Numbered from the stretch's first letter, positions 17,084 to 25,733 are shown. The stretch: DNA of 64,000 nt from Deltaproteobacteria bacterium (GCA_018436855.1 JAHDKO010000034.1:1-64000), one strand, 5' to 3'. The notes: generated from the letters alone by a model not told the origin. Translations and numbers: made by a program.

Positions 17084-17734
17084 ATGAAAAGAACATTTGC
17101 AATCGGCGACATCCACGGCCGTCTGGATCAACTGGAAGATCTGATGGCCCGCATCGAACCCCGGGAGGAGGACACCCTCGTTTTCCTGGGCGACTACATC
17201 GACCGGGGGCCGCGGATCGTGGAGACGGTTGATTATCTCATCGATCTCGCGGCGGAAATGCCCTGCGTCTTCCTGAGGGGCAATCACGAGGACATGTTCC
17301 TCGAGTTTCTCGAATTCGGGACGAACAGGTCGCTGTATTTCGCCAACGGCGGCATGAAGACCGTCGAATCCTATCTGGGACCGGAATCCTTTGTCTCCCA
17401 CACCCAGGTCGCGCATGCGCTCAGCCGGAAGCACCGGGACTTCTATGCAGACCTGAAGTGGTACTACGAGGACCGGTACTACATCTACGCCCATGCGGGG
17501 ATCAAACCCGGAGTGCCCATGTTCAGGCAGGAACGCCGCGATCTCGTGTGGATACGCGATGATTTCATTTTTTCTCCCACCGGCCTGAGCAAGAAGGTGG
17601 TGTTCGGGCACACCCCCTTTGCCAGGCCCTTTGTCAAGGAAGACAAGATCGGCGTCGACACCGGGGCTATCTATGGCGGGGTGCTCACCGCGGTTCAGCT
17701 CCCGGAGGAGATCTTTATCCAGTCTCATCGATAG
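17084..17734 (+). CDS. PPP-family serine/threonine phosphatase-like metallophosphoesterase
   Basis: A 216-residue calcineurin-like phosphoesterase close to bacterial PPP (PrpA/lambda-type) phosphatases. The metal-binding motifs appear in order: GDIHG at 8-12, GDYIDRG near 34-40, GNHED near 65-69, 'HAGIKPG' near 136 and 'GHTPF' near 173. The enzyme would dephosphorylate phosphoproteins or other phosphoesters using two metal ions. It follows the TPR gene by 52 bases and precedes a DnaJ-like gene by 33, so the three may be cotranscribed. The protein substrate is unknown. Confidence 0.9.
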   Translation: MKRTFAIGDIHGRLDQLEDLMARIEPREEDTLVFLGDYIDRGPRIVETVDYLIDLAAEMPCVFLRGNHEDMFLEFLEFGTNRSLYFANGGMKTVESYLGPESFVSHTQVAHALSRKHRDFYADLKWYYEDRYYIYAHAGIKPGVPMFRQERRDLVWIRDDFIFSPTGLSKKVVFGHTPFARPFVKEDKIGVDTGAIYGGVLTAVQLPEEIFIQSHR

Positions 17735-17767
17735 ACGCTGCCGGGTATTGATGAAAGAAACGGATAC

Positions 17768-18427
17768 ATGATCAAAGACTACTACCAGATCCTGGGCGTG
17801 TGCAGAGATGCCGGGGCAGAGGAAGTCAAGAAAGCCTACCGCAGACTCGCCCTGAAGTTCCATCCCGACCTCAACCGGGATGATCCGCAATCGGTGGAGT
17901 ATTTCCGGGACATCACCGAGGCATACGGAGTGCTCATCGATCCCCGGAAAAGGAAAAAATACGACGGGGACAGCAAACGGGGCTTCGAGCGGGAGCGCGT
18001 GTATCAGGACATCTTCTCCCGCTCGGATTTCCGGGAGGTCTTCGACGACCTGCCTATCGGAAGGGAGTGGCTCGAGAGGTTGCTCATGGTGAGCAGGGTG
18101 ATAGCCCAGGAGGCCCTGCTGTCCGGGGGAAGGCCGCGGGACGTCCTGAAACGCTCTCTGGTGAGGCTTGCCTCGCAGAGCGCGGACAGGGTTTTCCACA
18201 ATGTGATGGACATCCACGAGCACGTCCGGCTACCTTCCGAAATTGTTTCCGGCGGCGGAACGATCACCATCGAGTACCGGCCCGGCTTCTCGAAGCGCAG
18301 GATCAGGGTGAGCATTCCCCGGGGCACGGCGCCGGGCACCGTCTTGAAGTTAGCGGGGATGGGGAGGGCGAATCCGGTGAAAAAGGCCGGCGATCTCTAC
18401 TTGCACGTGGACATCGAATCTTCGTAG
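17768..18427 (+). CDS. DnaJ-domain cochaperone without zinc finger (CbpA-like)
   Basis: A 219-residue protein with a J domain at residues 3-66 (YYQILGV, the essential HPD at about 37-39, and 'EAYGVLIDP'). A linker and a C-terminal segment (about 155-215) follow that resembles the substrate-binding beta domain of DnaJ ('[17 protein letters not shown]'). It has neither the G/F-rich region nor the CxxCxGxG zinc centre, unlike the true DnaJ encoded at 60940-62043. It is therefore predicted to stimulate DnaK on special substrates. Its last 31 bases overlap the convergent GGDEF gene. Confidence 0.85.
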   Translation: MIKDYYQILGVCRDAGAEEVKKAYRRLALKFHPDLNRDDPQSVEYFRDITEAYGVLIDPRKRKKYDGDSKRGFERERVYQDIFSRSDFREVFDDLPIGREWLERLLMVSRVIAQEALLSGGRPRDVLKRSLVRLASQSADRVFHNVMDIHEHVRLPSEIVSGGGTITIEYRPGFSKRRIRVSIPRGTAPGTVLKLAGMGRANPVKKAGDLYLHVDIESS

Positions 18428-19353
18428 ATCACGATCCGGTTCTTTCCGTGCTGTTTGCCCCAGTACATGGCCTTGTCGGCCATTCTGATGAGCTCGTTGT
18501 AGTCGGCGGTGTGGCGGGGCAGGCTGGCCAGGCCGATGGTGACGCTCACTTCCAGGGTCGCGGCCACGGTCCTGCAGATTCTTTCCGCCACCACGATCGT
18601 CTCTTCAAGGGCTGTTTCCGGGAATATGATGACAAACTCCTCCCCCCCGTACCGCGCCAGGATATCGCAGTTTCTCGTATTGTGCCGGAAGACGTGCGCC
18701 AGGCGCATGAGGAGCTCGTTGCCCTCCTCGTGACCTCTGGTATCGTTGTAGTTCTTGAAATCGTCGATATCGATCATGGCGAGCGACATGGTCCGGTTGT
18801 AGCGGAGGTGCCTGGTCACCTCGCTCTTCAGGAGCGAGATGAGGTGGCGGAAGTTGTACATTCCGGTCAGCTCGTCGGTCCGCGAGAGGTTCCGGTAGTA
18901 CACGGCCAGCTCGGCCTCTTCCTTGAGCCTGGATTCCTGGATGATCCGGCTGATCGTCAGATGCAGATGGTCAAGGAGAATGGGCTTGGTGATGAAGTCC
19001 GAGGCGCCCAGTTTCATGCATTCTACCGCGTCGCGAATGGTCCCGTACCCGGTGATCATGATCACCTGGATATGGGGGCGGATCTTCTTGATATGATTCA
19101 GAAGCTCGGATCCGGTCATGCCGGGGAGGTGAAGGTCCACGATGGCTATCTCGTAGCCGTTCTGCTCCACCAGATGGATCGCCTGCTCGGCGCTGGCCGA
19201 TTTCGACAGCGCGAACCCCTTCTCCTCGAGGTACTCGGAGATGAGATCCAGAGTCTCCTTTTCGTCGTCCACGATCAGGATTCTGGTCGTGCTGCTCGTG
19301 CTCGCGTCTGCTGGCATCTTCATATTCATCGTATCTTTTTCGCTCATCGGCAT
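18397..19353 (-). CDS. Response regulator with GGDEF diguanylate cyclase output
   Basis: A 318-residue cytoplasmic protein that makes cyclic di-GMP. An N-terminal receiver domain (about 23-140) has the acidic pair in 'IVDDE', phospho-Asp in 'IVDLHLPGM' and the conserved Lys in 'FITKP'. A C-terminal GGDEF domain (about 155-310) has the active-site signature GGEEF. The inhibitory I-site RNCD lies exactly five residues before it, so both catalysis and product inhibition are predicted intact. It is convergent with the DnaJ-like gene and divergent from the HDOD operon. The start at 19353 is the farthest upstream plausible ATG; 19347 is equally possible. Confidence 0.93.
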   Translation of the reverse strand: MPMSEKDTMNMKMPADASTSSTTRILIVDDEKETLDLISEYLEEKGFALSKSASAEQAIHLVEQNGYEIAIVDLHLPGMTGSELLNHIKKIRPHIQVIMITGYGTIRDAVECMKLGASDFITKPILLDHLHLTISRIIQESRLKEEAELAVYYRNLSRTDELTGMYNFRHLISLLKSEVTRHLRYNRTMSLAMIDIDDFKNYNDTRGHEEGNELLMRLAHVFRHNTRNCDILARYGGEEFVIIFPETALEETIVVAERICRTVAATLEVSVTIGLASLPRHTADYNELIRMADKAMYWGKQHGKNRIVIYEDSMSTCK

Positions 19354-19619
19354 CGCAGAGCTGTCCCTCTGCTTTCAAGGTATAGTAACGGAAATTCAAA
19401 AAAAATTCATGAGAGAAAAATCTCCACTGATATCGAAAATACCAGGAAGTCTGCGGTATTTAAGGACAATCATTACTACTATTTGATCCGGGTGGAAAAA
19501 AGGAGTACGATACGTCAATCAATGAATCTTTGAAGCGGCATACCCGCCCCTGAAGGCAAGTCCGGGCCGTCAGGGGAGGAGAAAACGTTCAAGTTCACGG
19601 TTTGACAGTCCGTTACGGT
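19354..19619. other. Divergent intergenic region between diguanylate cyclase and HDOD gene
   Basis: AT-rich in its first 150 bases. A 7-bp stem, CCCCTGA at 19547-19553 with TCAGGGG at 19570-19576, lies just before the HDOD gene. I looked for a c-di-GMP riboswitch core and did not find one. The region must carry promoters for both directions, but none is clear. Confidence 0.4.
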
Positions 19620-20432
19620 ATGACAGTGGAAAGCACGAAGGCCCAGTTCTGTGTTGAGAAACGATTCGATACCATCCCGACCCTGGATGCGACCAGGATG
19701 CGTCTCTTCGAGGTGCTCCAGAGCGACGACGCGGATATCGAACGGGTGGAGAGGATCGTCTCCACCGATCCGGCGGTGACCGCAAAGGTCATCAAGCTCG
19801 CCAATTCGCCGTTCTACCGCCACGCCCAGCAGCACCTCGGCCTGCACCAGTCGCTGTTGACCATCGGGCTGGACATGGTGAAATGTATCTCCCTGTCCAT
19901 GACTGTCATGGACAGGCTGAAGTGTGAGGCCAGGTATGCCCGGGACCTCTGGGCGCATTCGTATGCAGCCGCCCTGATAGCCATTTCCCTGAGCACGAAC
20001 AAGGCGGAGAAGGACAGACTCTTCACCGGAGCCCTGCTCCACGATCTCGGCAGAATGATCTTTCTGTTTCTCGCGCCCGAGGTCTATACCGCCCTGATCG
20101 ACTCGGAAGGATGCCGCCCCGGCGAAGAGCTGGAACGGCAGACCTTTTCCTTAAGCCACACCGAGCTGGGGGAGGCAGTGGCAAGGAAATGGAACTTCCC
20201 CGAGGAGATCGTGGGGATCATCGGCAGCCATCATCGGCCCGTCAACCACGATTCCGCCCTGATATGCCTGATCAACCACGTGATCTGCCGGTGCGAGATG
20301 GGGATCCCGGAAGCGGACCCTTCGTACCTCTGCATGGTCCGGCCCTTCCTGGGAGATGGCTACAAAGATCTTGTCAACACCATTGTTCAACGGTATAAAA
20401 CGAACACTGTCGTGATAGAGAACCTGTTTTAG
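19620..20432 (+). CDS. HDOD-domain protein
   Basis: A 270-residue protein made almost entirely of an HDOD domain. This is a relative of the HD phosphohydrolase fold that usually lacks catalytic activity and works as a signalling adaptor. Visible signatures are 'IVSTDPAVTAKVIKLANSPF', 'GLDMVKCI', 'GALLHDLGRM' (an intact HD pair) and 'GSHHRP'. It is the first gene of a plus-strand signalling operon and is followed after 15 bases by the hybrid kinase. The start is uncertain: ATG at 19620 or TTG at 19602, neither with a good ribosome binding site at the proper distance. Confidence 0.85.
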   Translation: MTVESTKAQFCVEKRFDTIPTLDATRMRLFEVLQSDDADIERVERIVSTDPAVTAKVIKLANSPFYRHAQQHLGLHQSLLTIGLDMVKCISLSMTVMDRLKCEARYARDLWAHSYAAALIAISLSTNKAEKDRLFTGALLHDLGRMIFLFLAPEVYTALIDSEGCRPGEELERQTFSLSHTELGEAVARKWNFPEEIVGIIGSHHRPVNHDSALICLINHVICRCEMGIPEADPSYLCMVRPFLGDGYKDLVNTIVQRYKTNTVVIENLF

Positions 20433-20447
20433 GGGCATGGGGGGGCT

Positions 20448-22556
20448 GTGAAAGACGGTCTGTCAGGGCTCCAGGAATCCGCGGGCTTCTCCCAGAGCCG
20501 GGAGAAGATCCTGCTCGATCTCCTGAAGAAAGCAACCGATTTCTATGAGGACATCATCGGAATACTCTCGGGTATCTACGAGCTTTCCGAGTATGTCCGA
20601 AGAGGCTCTCCGGAAGAAGAGTTCTACTCCTATGTCGTCAGGATCCTGATCAGGGAATCCCGCTGTGAGAACGCCTCGGTCTTCCTCGTGGAGGGAAACC
20701 GGGTGGTGCTCAAGGCCGCGGCCGGCATCGAGCTTCTCGAAGAGGTCCCTGCCGCCAGCATGGAGCTCGGCGAGGGAGTGGCCGGGATGTGCGCACGGGA
20801 GGGCAAGCCGATTCTGGTGGCTGATGTGCATGAATGCCGGTATTACAAGGAGTTCCCCGACTCGCAGGTGCAGATCGGATCCATGCTGTGCATACCCGTC
20901 AAGGACGGCGACACGACCTTCGGCGTCCTGAACCTGTCCCATTCCCAGAGCAACTTCTTCAACCTCCACTATCAGCGGGTGTTCGAGCTGCTGGGCCTGC
21001 TGGTGGGGCAGATGCTGACCCTGATCCATATATCCTCGGTCTTTCAGCGCAAGAACCTCGACTTGAGCGAGATGCTGATGCTCAAGGACGAGAGCCTGCG
21101 GAGCCTTACAGAGAGCTACAAAACCGTGGTGGATGCCTCCGAAGACGGCATTTTCATCCTTGACGGGGATGACGATGTCACCTTCTGCAACCAGAGGCTC
21201 ATCACCGCACTGGGGAAGGTCCCGGTCAAGATTCGCGACCTGTTCGAAAAGGCGACCGCGGACTGCATCCGCGGCTATAAGTCCAGAATGAGCCCGGGGC
21301 AGTTCCTGGACTTCGAGCGGACCGTCACCTTCGGCGCAGACGCGGGGATCGTGGGCAGGTTTTTCATCAAGAGCCTGCGCCAAGGCCAAGTCCTGGTCAT
21401 GATGCGGGACATCACCGCCAAGCGGCGCATGGAGCAGCGCGCCATGCAGACGGAGAAGCTCACCTCGCTGGGCCTGCTCACCTCGGGCATCGCCCACGAG
21501 CTGAACAACAGGCTCACCCCCATCCTGGGCTTTGCCGATCTCATCAATGCCCAAAGGCTGGGAGGCAAAGATCGCAAAAGGCTCTCCGTCATCGTCAATG
21601 CCGCCAACTCCGCCAAGAGCATCGTGGAGTCCCTCCTGAAGTTCTCCCGGAACAAGCCGCCGGAAAAGGTGATCTTCGATATACGGGACATTATCAGGAG
21701 GGTGCTGAGCCTCTACACGCCGACCGTGAAGAAGCGCGGTATCAGGCTTGTCGCCGAAGAAGGGTCCGAACCGCTTTTCGTCCGGGCCGACATGAACTGC
21801 ATGGAGCAGGTTCTGGTCAATTTCATCAACAACGCAATCGACGCCATCGACAATGAGCAGGGCACGATATGGCTCAAGGCGGGGCTGCAGGACGGGAGCG
21901 TCCAGGTCTCCATCGAGGATTCCGGGCCCGGCATCCCCGATGAGATCATCACCCGGATATTCGATCCCTTTTTCACCACCAAGGCCAAGGACAAGGGAAC
22001 GGGGCTGGGATTGAGCATCTGCTACGGCATCATCTCAGACCACAAGGGAGAGATATCCCTGGAAAACACCGCTCACGGAGCCCTGGCGCGGATCAGGATT
22101 CCCGCCATGGTCCCGGATACGCAGCCCGAGTGCACGGAGACGGATGCCGGGGAATCGTCCGCCCCGGGTGAAGAGAGCAGGCCCGGGCAGCGGCCGGTGA
22201 TCATGGTGGTCGAAGACGAGGAAGATCTGCTGGAGTTGATGGTGGATTCCCTGAGTCCCTACTACGAAGTGACGACCTTCACGAACGGCCGGCATGCCTT
22301 CGATCACCTGGGAGAGCATATGTGGGAGCTCATCGTATCGGATCTGAGGATGCCCGTGATGGACGGGATGGACCTCTACCGCGAGGCGGTCAGGAAGAAC
22401 CCCCGGCTGAAGAAGCGGTTCCTGTTCATCACCGGAGATACGTACGATTATCAGGTCAAGGAGTTTCTTGAGAAGACCGGAGTGGTTTTCCTGCGCAAGC
22501 CATTTCGGGTCAAGGAGCTCAGGGATATGGTTCGCAAGCAGCTGCAAGGCAGGTAG
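20448..22556 (+). CDS. Hybrid sensor histidine kinase (GAF-PAS-like-HisKA-HATPase-REC)
   Basis: A 702-residue soluble hybrid kinase. A short helical N-terminus (1-50) is followed by a GAF sensor domain (about 55-195) and a PAS-like domain (about 220-310). The HisKA dimerisation helix carries the phospho-acceptor His in 'IAHELNN' (about 347). The HATPase domain has the N box 'FINNAIDAI', the G1 box 'EDSGPGIP' and the G2 box 'GTGLGLSI' (about 455-530). A C-terminal receiver (about 583-700) has phospho-Asp in 'VSDLRMPVMDG' and Lys in 'FLRKPF'. No membrane helices are seen, so it senses a cytoplasmic signal. The start is GTG at 20448 with a G-rich ribosome site. It probably passes phosphate to one of the two receivers that follow. 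Confidence 0.93.
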   Translation: MKDGLSGLQESAGFSQSREKILLDLLKKATDFYEDIIGILSGIYELSEYVRRGSPEEEFYSYVVRILIRESRCENASVFLVEGNRVVLKAAAGIELLEEVPAASMELGEGVAGMCAREGKPILVADVHECRYYKEFPDSQVQIGSMLCIPVKDGDTTFGVLNLSHSQSNFFNLHYQRVFELLGLLVGQMLTLIHISSVFQRKNLDLSEMLMLKDESLRSLTESYKTVVDASEDGIFILDGDDDVTFCNQRLITALGKVPVKIRDLFEKATADCIRGYKSRMSPGQFLDFERTVTFGADAGIVGRFFIKSLRQGQVLVMMRDITAKRRMEQRAMQTEKLTSLGLLTSGIAHELNNRLTPILGFADLINAQRLGGKDRKRLSVIVNAANSAKSIVESLLKFSRNKPPEKVIFDIRDIIRRVLSLYTPTVKKRGIRLVAEEGSEPLFVRADMNCMEQVLVNFINNAIDAIDNEQGTIWLKAGLQDGSVQVSIEDSGPGIPDEIITRIFDPFFTTKAKDKGTGLGLSICYGIISDHKGEISLENTAHGALARIRIPAMVPDTQPECTETDAGESSAPGEESRPGQRPVIMVVEDEEDLLELMVDSLSPYYEVTTFTNGRHAFDHLGEHMWELIVSDLRMPVMDGMDLYREAVRKNPRLKKRFLFITGDTYDYQVKEFLEKTGVVFLRKPFRVKELRDMVRKQLQGR

Positions 22557-22563
22557 GTCACTC

Positions 22564-23235
22564 GTGGAAAAGAAAAAGATACTCGTTGTCGACGATGAAG
22601 AGATCGTCCGGTATTCCCTGGTGAATATCCTGAAAGAGCAAGGGTATGATGTCGATGAGGTCCCGTCCGCAGAAAAGGCGCTGGAGGTTTTCCGCGAGAA
22701 GAAATACCACCTGGTGCTCACCGATCTCGTTCTGGAGGGAATGGGAGGGCTGGATCTCCTGGAGAACGTGAAGGTGGTGTCGCCCAAGACCCTGGTGATC
22801 GTGATCACCGGGTACGGGTCGATCAGGACCGCGGTCACGGCCTTGAGGCTGGGCGTCTACGACTACCTGCTCAAGCCCTGCGACGAAGACGAGCTGATCA
22901 TCCGGGTGCGGCGGGCGCTGGAGATGCAGAGCTACGGGCAGGAGCAGAAACGGATTCAGGAGGTCAGCGCAATAGCCAAGACAACGGTCACGCTTTCTGA
23001 TAGGATCAACACGCCGCTCAACATCATCCTGGGGAATATCGAGATGCTGCAGCTGGCCCCGGATCTGGAAAAGAGCCGCAAGATACAGCAGACCCTTAAG
23101 GTCATGGAAGAACAGATATTCAAGATCAAGGAGGTCATGGACAAGCTGGCCAAGCTCACCACGGCCGAGACCAGGAAATACACGACCTTGCGGGATTACG
23201 AGATCATCGATCTCACCTCGCCGAAAAAACCATGA
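22564..23235 (+). CDS. Receiver domain fused to a pseudo-HisKA (DHp-like) helix pair
   Basis: A 223-residue protein. Residues 1-118 are a receiver domain with DDE at 10-12, phospho-Asp D54 in 'VLTDLVLEGMGG', and the conserved Thr/Lys in 'VITGYGS' and 'LLKPCD'. Residues 125-210 look like a histidine-kinase dimerisation helix pair. The H-box pattern S-H-E-[LI]-[RN]-T-P-L appears here as SDRINTPL (145-152), so Asp146 replaces the phospho-accepting His, and no ATPase domain follows. It therefore cannot be a kinase and may dimerise with or modulate the adjacent hybrid kinase. The start is GTG at 22564, eight bases after the kinase stop. The 3' end overlaps the next gene as ATGATGA. Confidence 0.85.
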   Translation: MEKKKILVVDDEEIVRYSLVNILKEQGYDVDEVPSAEKALEVFREKKYHLVLTDLVLEGMGGLDLLENVKVVSPKTLVIVITGYGSIRTAVTALRLGVYDYLLKPCDEDELIIRVRRALEMQSYGQEQKRIQEVSAIAKTTVTLSDRINTPLNIILGNIEMLQLAPDLEKSRKIQQTLKVMEEQIFKIKEVMDKLAKLTTAETRKYTTLRDYEIIDLTSPKKP

Positions 23236-23600
23236 TGAACTCAAAGAACATACTCATTGTCGATGATTCGGACGATCTGGCCCATGTGATTGCCGATTTC
23301 CTGGGCATGTTCGGGTATCGCGTGCACACCGCCCATGATGGGATGGACGCCCTGAAATATCTGGAAAAGACCTCTATGGATATCGTGGTAAGCGATATCC
23401 ACATGCCCCGGATGGACGGCTTTACGCTCATGACCGAGATCAAGAGCAGATATCCCCGCACCCCTATCGTCCTGATCACCGGGTTCAGCGTCAGCGAGGC
23501 CAAGAAGCTGGCTTTCGAAAAAGGGGCGGACGCGTTCGTCGCAAAGCCGTTCCATCTCAAAGACCTGAAAAATGTAATCGATTCCGTCGTGAGCAATTGA
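23232..23600 (+). CDS. Single-domain response regulator (CheY-like)
   Basis: A 122-residue receiver with no output domain. Key residues are the acidic pair in 'IVDDSDD' (about 9-14), phospho-Asp in 'VVSDIHMPRMDG', Thr in 'LITGFS' and Lys in 'FVAKPF'. Such proteins act by protein contact or as phosphate shuttles in phosphorelays. It is translationally coupled to the preceding receiver/pseudo-HisKA gene by an overlap and completes a run of three receiver domains in three consecutive genes, including the one in the hybrid kinase. Confidence 0.93.
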   Translation: MMNSKNILIVDDSDDLAHVIADFLGMFGYRVHTAHDGMDALKYLEKTSMDIVVSDIHMPRMDGFTLMTEIKSRYPRTPIVLITGFSVSEAKKLAFEKGADAFVAKPFHLKDLKNVIDSVVSN

Positions 23601-23649
23601 TTTTTTTAACCGCTACGGTACGGCACCATTCAGCAGGAGGAGGGCCTCT

Positions 23650-24111
23650 ATGAGGAAGACCATGGTACAGAAACCCCGCAAGATCTTATGTTACATCGAT
23701 TTGGGCGAGCACAGCCGTTTTGTCGTAGAGTACGGCTTCGAGCTTGCCGGGCTCGTCCAGGCGGAGCTGTTCGTTCTCCATTCGGTGGCCGACATCAAGC
23801 AGGCCGCGGGCTTCTACATCCCCCATGTCAACACCGAGCTTCTGGAGGATCAGGTGGCCCAGGCAGCCCGCGACAAGATGTACGCCATCTGTCACCAGGC
23901 AGCGGGAGAGGGCATCGATTCGGATCACCGGCTCGTCACGAAGGGCAATCCGGTGGATGCGATCAACCGGGCGATCGAAACCAGGCGGATCGAGCTCATC
24001 GTTCTGTCCCATGAGACGGGCAGGGGCAGCCTGTACGGCTTCAAGAGCGACCTGGTGGAAAAGTTCATGAAGAATGCGACGATTCCCTTCCTCGTCCTTC
24101 CGGTGAAGTGA
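23650..24111 (+). CDS. Universal stress protein (UspA family)
   Basis: A 153-residue single-domain Usp. It starts with the usual first strand ('ILCYIDLGEHS') and has the family's 'ELIVLSHETGRG' followed by 'FKSDLVEKFMKNATIPFLVLPVK'. The last part corresponds to the GSxxxxxxxxxxxPVLVV region of UspA, but the ATP-binding G-x2-G-x9-G is not cleanly preserved, so nucleotide binding is uncertain. A good AGGAGGAGG ribosome site precedes the ATG at 23650. It is 49 bases downstream of the receiver gene and may share its transcript. Its last 47 bases overlap the convergent unknown gene. Confidence 0.88.
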   Translation: MRKTMVQKPRKILCYIDLGEHSRFVVEYGFELAGLVQAELFVLHSVADIKQAAGFYIPHVNTELLEDQVAQAARDKMYAICHQAAGEGIDSDHRLVTKGNPVDAINRAIETRRIELIVLSHETGRGSLYGFKSDLVEKFMKNATIPFLVLPVK

Positions 24112-24745
24112 TCCGGATCGATCGGACGAAGATCAGGGCGCTTTCTTTGTCCATGGCCCCCTCGCAGGAGAGCATGACGATCTTCTCTCCCTGAAACGCG
24201 AAGCCCAGGAGCCGTTCAGGGGTGTAGAAGAGCATGGCTTCGGTGCCCCGGGGGTAGAGGATCTCGGCCCCTTCCGTGTTCTTCATCCACGAGGGGAAGA
24301 GTTGCGACTTGATCCCCATGAGCGTGGGGTTGTACCGGCGGCTGAGGATATTCCCCAGGAGTTCCCATGTGCCCATGGACCGCTCGTCGCCCAGAAAGGC
24401 TCTGATGATCGGTTTGCGCAGCGACGTTCTCCACTCGTCTTCCCGGGGGAGCTTTTCCAGGACCCTGATCTCGCCCCGGACCTTCATGGCGGGCACACGG
24501 ATGCCGACGCTCCCGTCAGGCCTGGGCTCATACTCCAGCCCGAAGGGAGCGCACAGGGAAAATTCCGGAAAGAGGGCCTCGGTGCACGGGCTGTCCGGGA
24601 GATCGACTCCAACGGGGACGAGAAAGAGCTCGGGAGAATTCTCTCTGGCAAGTGCGATATAAAACCCGTAGATCGACAGCGCGATGATACAGATCCCGAC
24701 GATGAACCGGATGCCCTGACTGGTGGGTCTGCCCGCTAGAACCAT
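24065..24745 (-). CDS. Unknown membrane-anchored protein
   Basis: A 226-residue protein I do not recognise. It has one N-terminal transmembrane helix (about residues 11-33) and a soluble domain of about 190 residues, probably periplasmic, with only three cysteines. Segments such as 'GSVGIRVPAMKVRGE' suggest beta structure. It overlaps the 83-residue gene upstream by 10 bases, so the two are very likely cotranscribed and may form an envelope pair. Its 3' end overlaps the convergent Usp gene by 47 bases. The start at 24745 is the ATG overlapping the upstream gene; no motif indicates a function. Confidence 0.7.
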   Translation of the reverse strand: MVLAGRPTSQGIRFIVGICIIALSIYGFYIALARENSPELFLVPVGVDLPDSPCTEALFPEFSLCAPFGLEYEPRPDGSVGIRVPAMKVRGEIRVLEKLPREDEWRTSLRKPIIRAFLGDERSMGTWELLGNILSRRYNPTLMGIKSQLFPSWMKNTEGAEILYPRGTEAMLFYTPERLLGFAFQGEKIVMLSCEGAMDKESALIFVRSIRITSPEGRGRESSHSS

Positions 24746-24987
24746 TTCGGATGGATGGGCTTGCTGGAAATCTCCGGCCCTTCGTATGTATCGTAACCGG
24801 CATGTGCGGGGAAATCTTCCCGGTAGGGGGCGGGTTCTTCTCCCGGAAACTCATGCATCCGGTCCTCCCCGGTTTTCCCCGCATCCTTGCTGCCGAGCGT
24901 ATACCGGCCGAGCAGTTTGAGCACGGAAGGGAGCACGAAGAAGAGGATCAGGAGAATAACGATGCTGAAAAGAGAGTCGTTTCTCAT
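24736..24987 (-). CDS. Small single-pass membrane protein, unknown function
   Basis: An 83-residue protein with one hydrophobic helix at about residues 6-27 and a polar tail rich in Pro, Gly, Glu and Tyr that is probably disordered. No family is recognised. It overlaps the next gene (226-residue membrane protein) by 10 bases, which supports a two-gene operon. It is transcribed away from the DNA glycosylase gene side, after an AT-rich gap of about 59 bases that may hold its promoter. Confidence 0.6.
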   Translation of the reverse strand: MRNDSLFSIVILLILFFVLPSVLKLLGRYTLGSKDAGKTGEDRMHEFPGEEPAPYREDFPAHAGYDTYEGPEISSKPIHPKWF

Positions 24988-25046
24988 GTCATTATTCTAC
25001 CACAAATATCGCGTGCGAAACCATCTCTTTTTGTCATGACAACCGT

Positions 25047-25733
25047 TCACGGCCATCCCTTCAATGGGCAGGCCCCGCACCGCGGCCCGCTCTTGCGGCA
25101 GAAGTCCTTGCCCACGAAGACCAGGTATGCGTGCAGGTCTTTGTACACCGCCAGGTCCCGGGGCAGGCTCGCCTCGAAGAGCTGCCGGACCGTCTCGTAA
25201 TCCGCCTGCTCCTCCGCCATGCTGTGCCGGGAGAGAATTCTCCTGGTGTAGGCATCCACCACGAAGGTTATCTTGTCTGCCGCATAGCAGCAGATGCTGT
25301 CCGCGGTCTCCTTCCCGATGCCGTTGACGGCAAGGAGCACGGACCGCAGGTCATGGAGATCCCGGCTGAAAAATGCTTCCAGGTCTCCTGCGGAGAGTTC
25401 CATGATCACCTGCATGAGGTTTTTGAGCCGGGCGGATTTGAGGTTGTAGTATCCGGACGGACGGATGAGCGATGCGAGGGTTTCCGGCCGTGCCGAGTGG
25501 ATGCGCCTGACATCCAGCATGGAATGCTCCTTCAGGAGCGCGATGGCCTTTTCTACATTGGTCCAGGCGGTGTTCTGGGTGAGCACGGCACCCACGGCGA
25601 TTTCCAGCGGGGTCTCCCCCGGCCACCATCCGGACGGACCGTACCGGTTCCGGAGCACCCGGTAGAGCAGAAATGCATCGAACGAATCAGGAACAGACGA
25701 TCTTGCCGGCGAGGTCTTTTCTCTGGATGACAC
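25047..25733 (-). CDS. HhH-GPD DNA glycosylase of the endonuclease III superfamily (MagIII-like)
   Basis: A 228-residue base-excision repair glycosylase. The helix-hairpin-helix 'VNGIGKETAD' and the catalytic Asp in 'FVVDAYTRRIL' are present. The Lys that gives endonuclease III its lyase activity (G-[RK]-K-T) is Glu here (GKET), as in MagIII-type 3-methyladenine glycosylases, so a monofunctional alkyl-base glycosylase is likely. The C-terminus shows C-x6-C-x2-C of the iron-sulfur loop, but the fourth Cys is missing and the chain ends six residues on. The GTG start at 25733 lies inside the enoyl-CoA hydratase gene (47-base overlap), so the precise start is uncertain. Confidence 0.85.
   Translation of the reverse strand: MSSREKTSPARSSVPDSFDAFLLYRVLRNRYGPSGWWPGETPLEIAVGAVLTQNTAWTNVEKAIALLKEHSMLDVRRIHSARPETLASLIRPSGYYNLKSARLKNLMQVIMELSAGDLEAFFSRDLHDLRSVLLAVNGIGKETADSICCYAADKITFVVDAYTRRILSRHSMAEEQADYETVRQLFEASLPRDLAVYKDLHAYLVFVGKDFCRKSGPRCGACPLKGWP

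Noticed and set aside
18067-19533. 488-codon open frame antisense to the GGDEF gene
   Set aside because: It overlaps two well-supported genes (DnaJ-like and GGDEF) and ends in AT-rich intergenic DNA; no motif is seen.
19354-19619. Cyclic di-GMP riboswitch upstream of the HDOD or GGDEF gene
   Set aside because: I looked for the GEMM core with its conserved purine tracts and did not find it on either strand.
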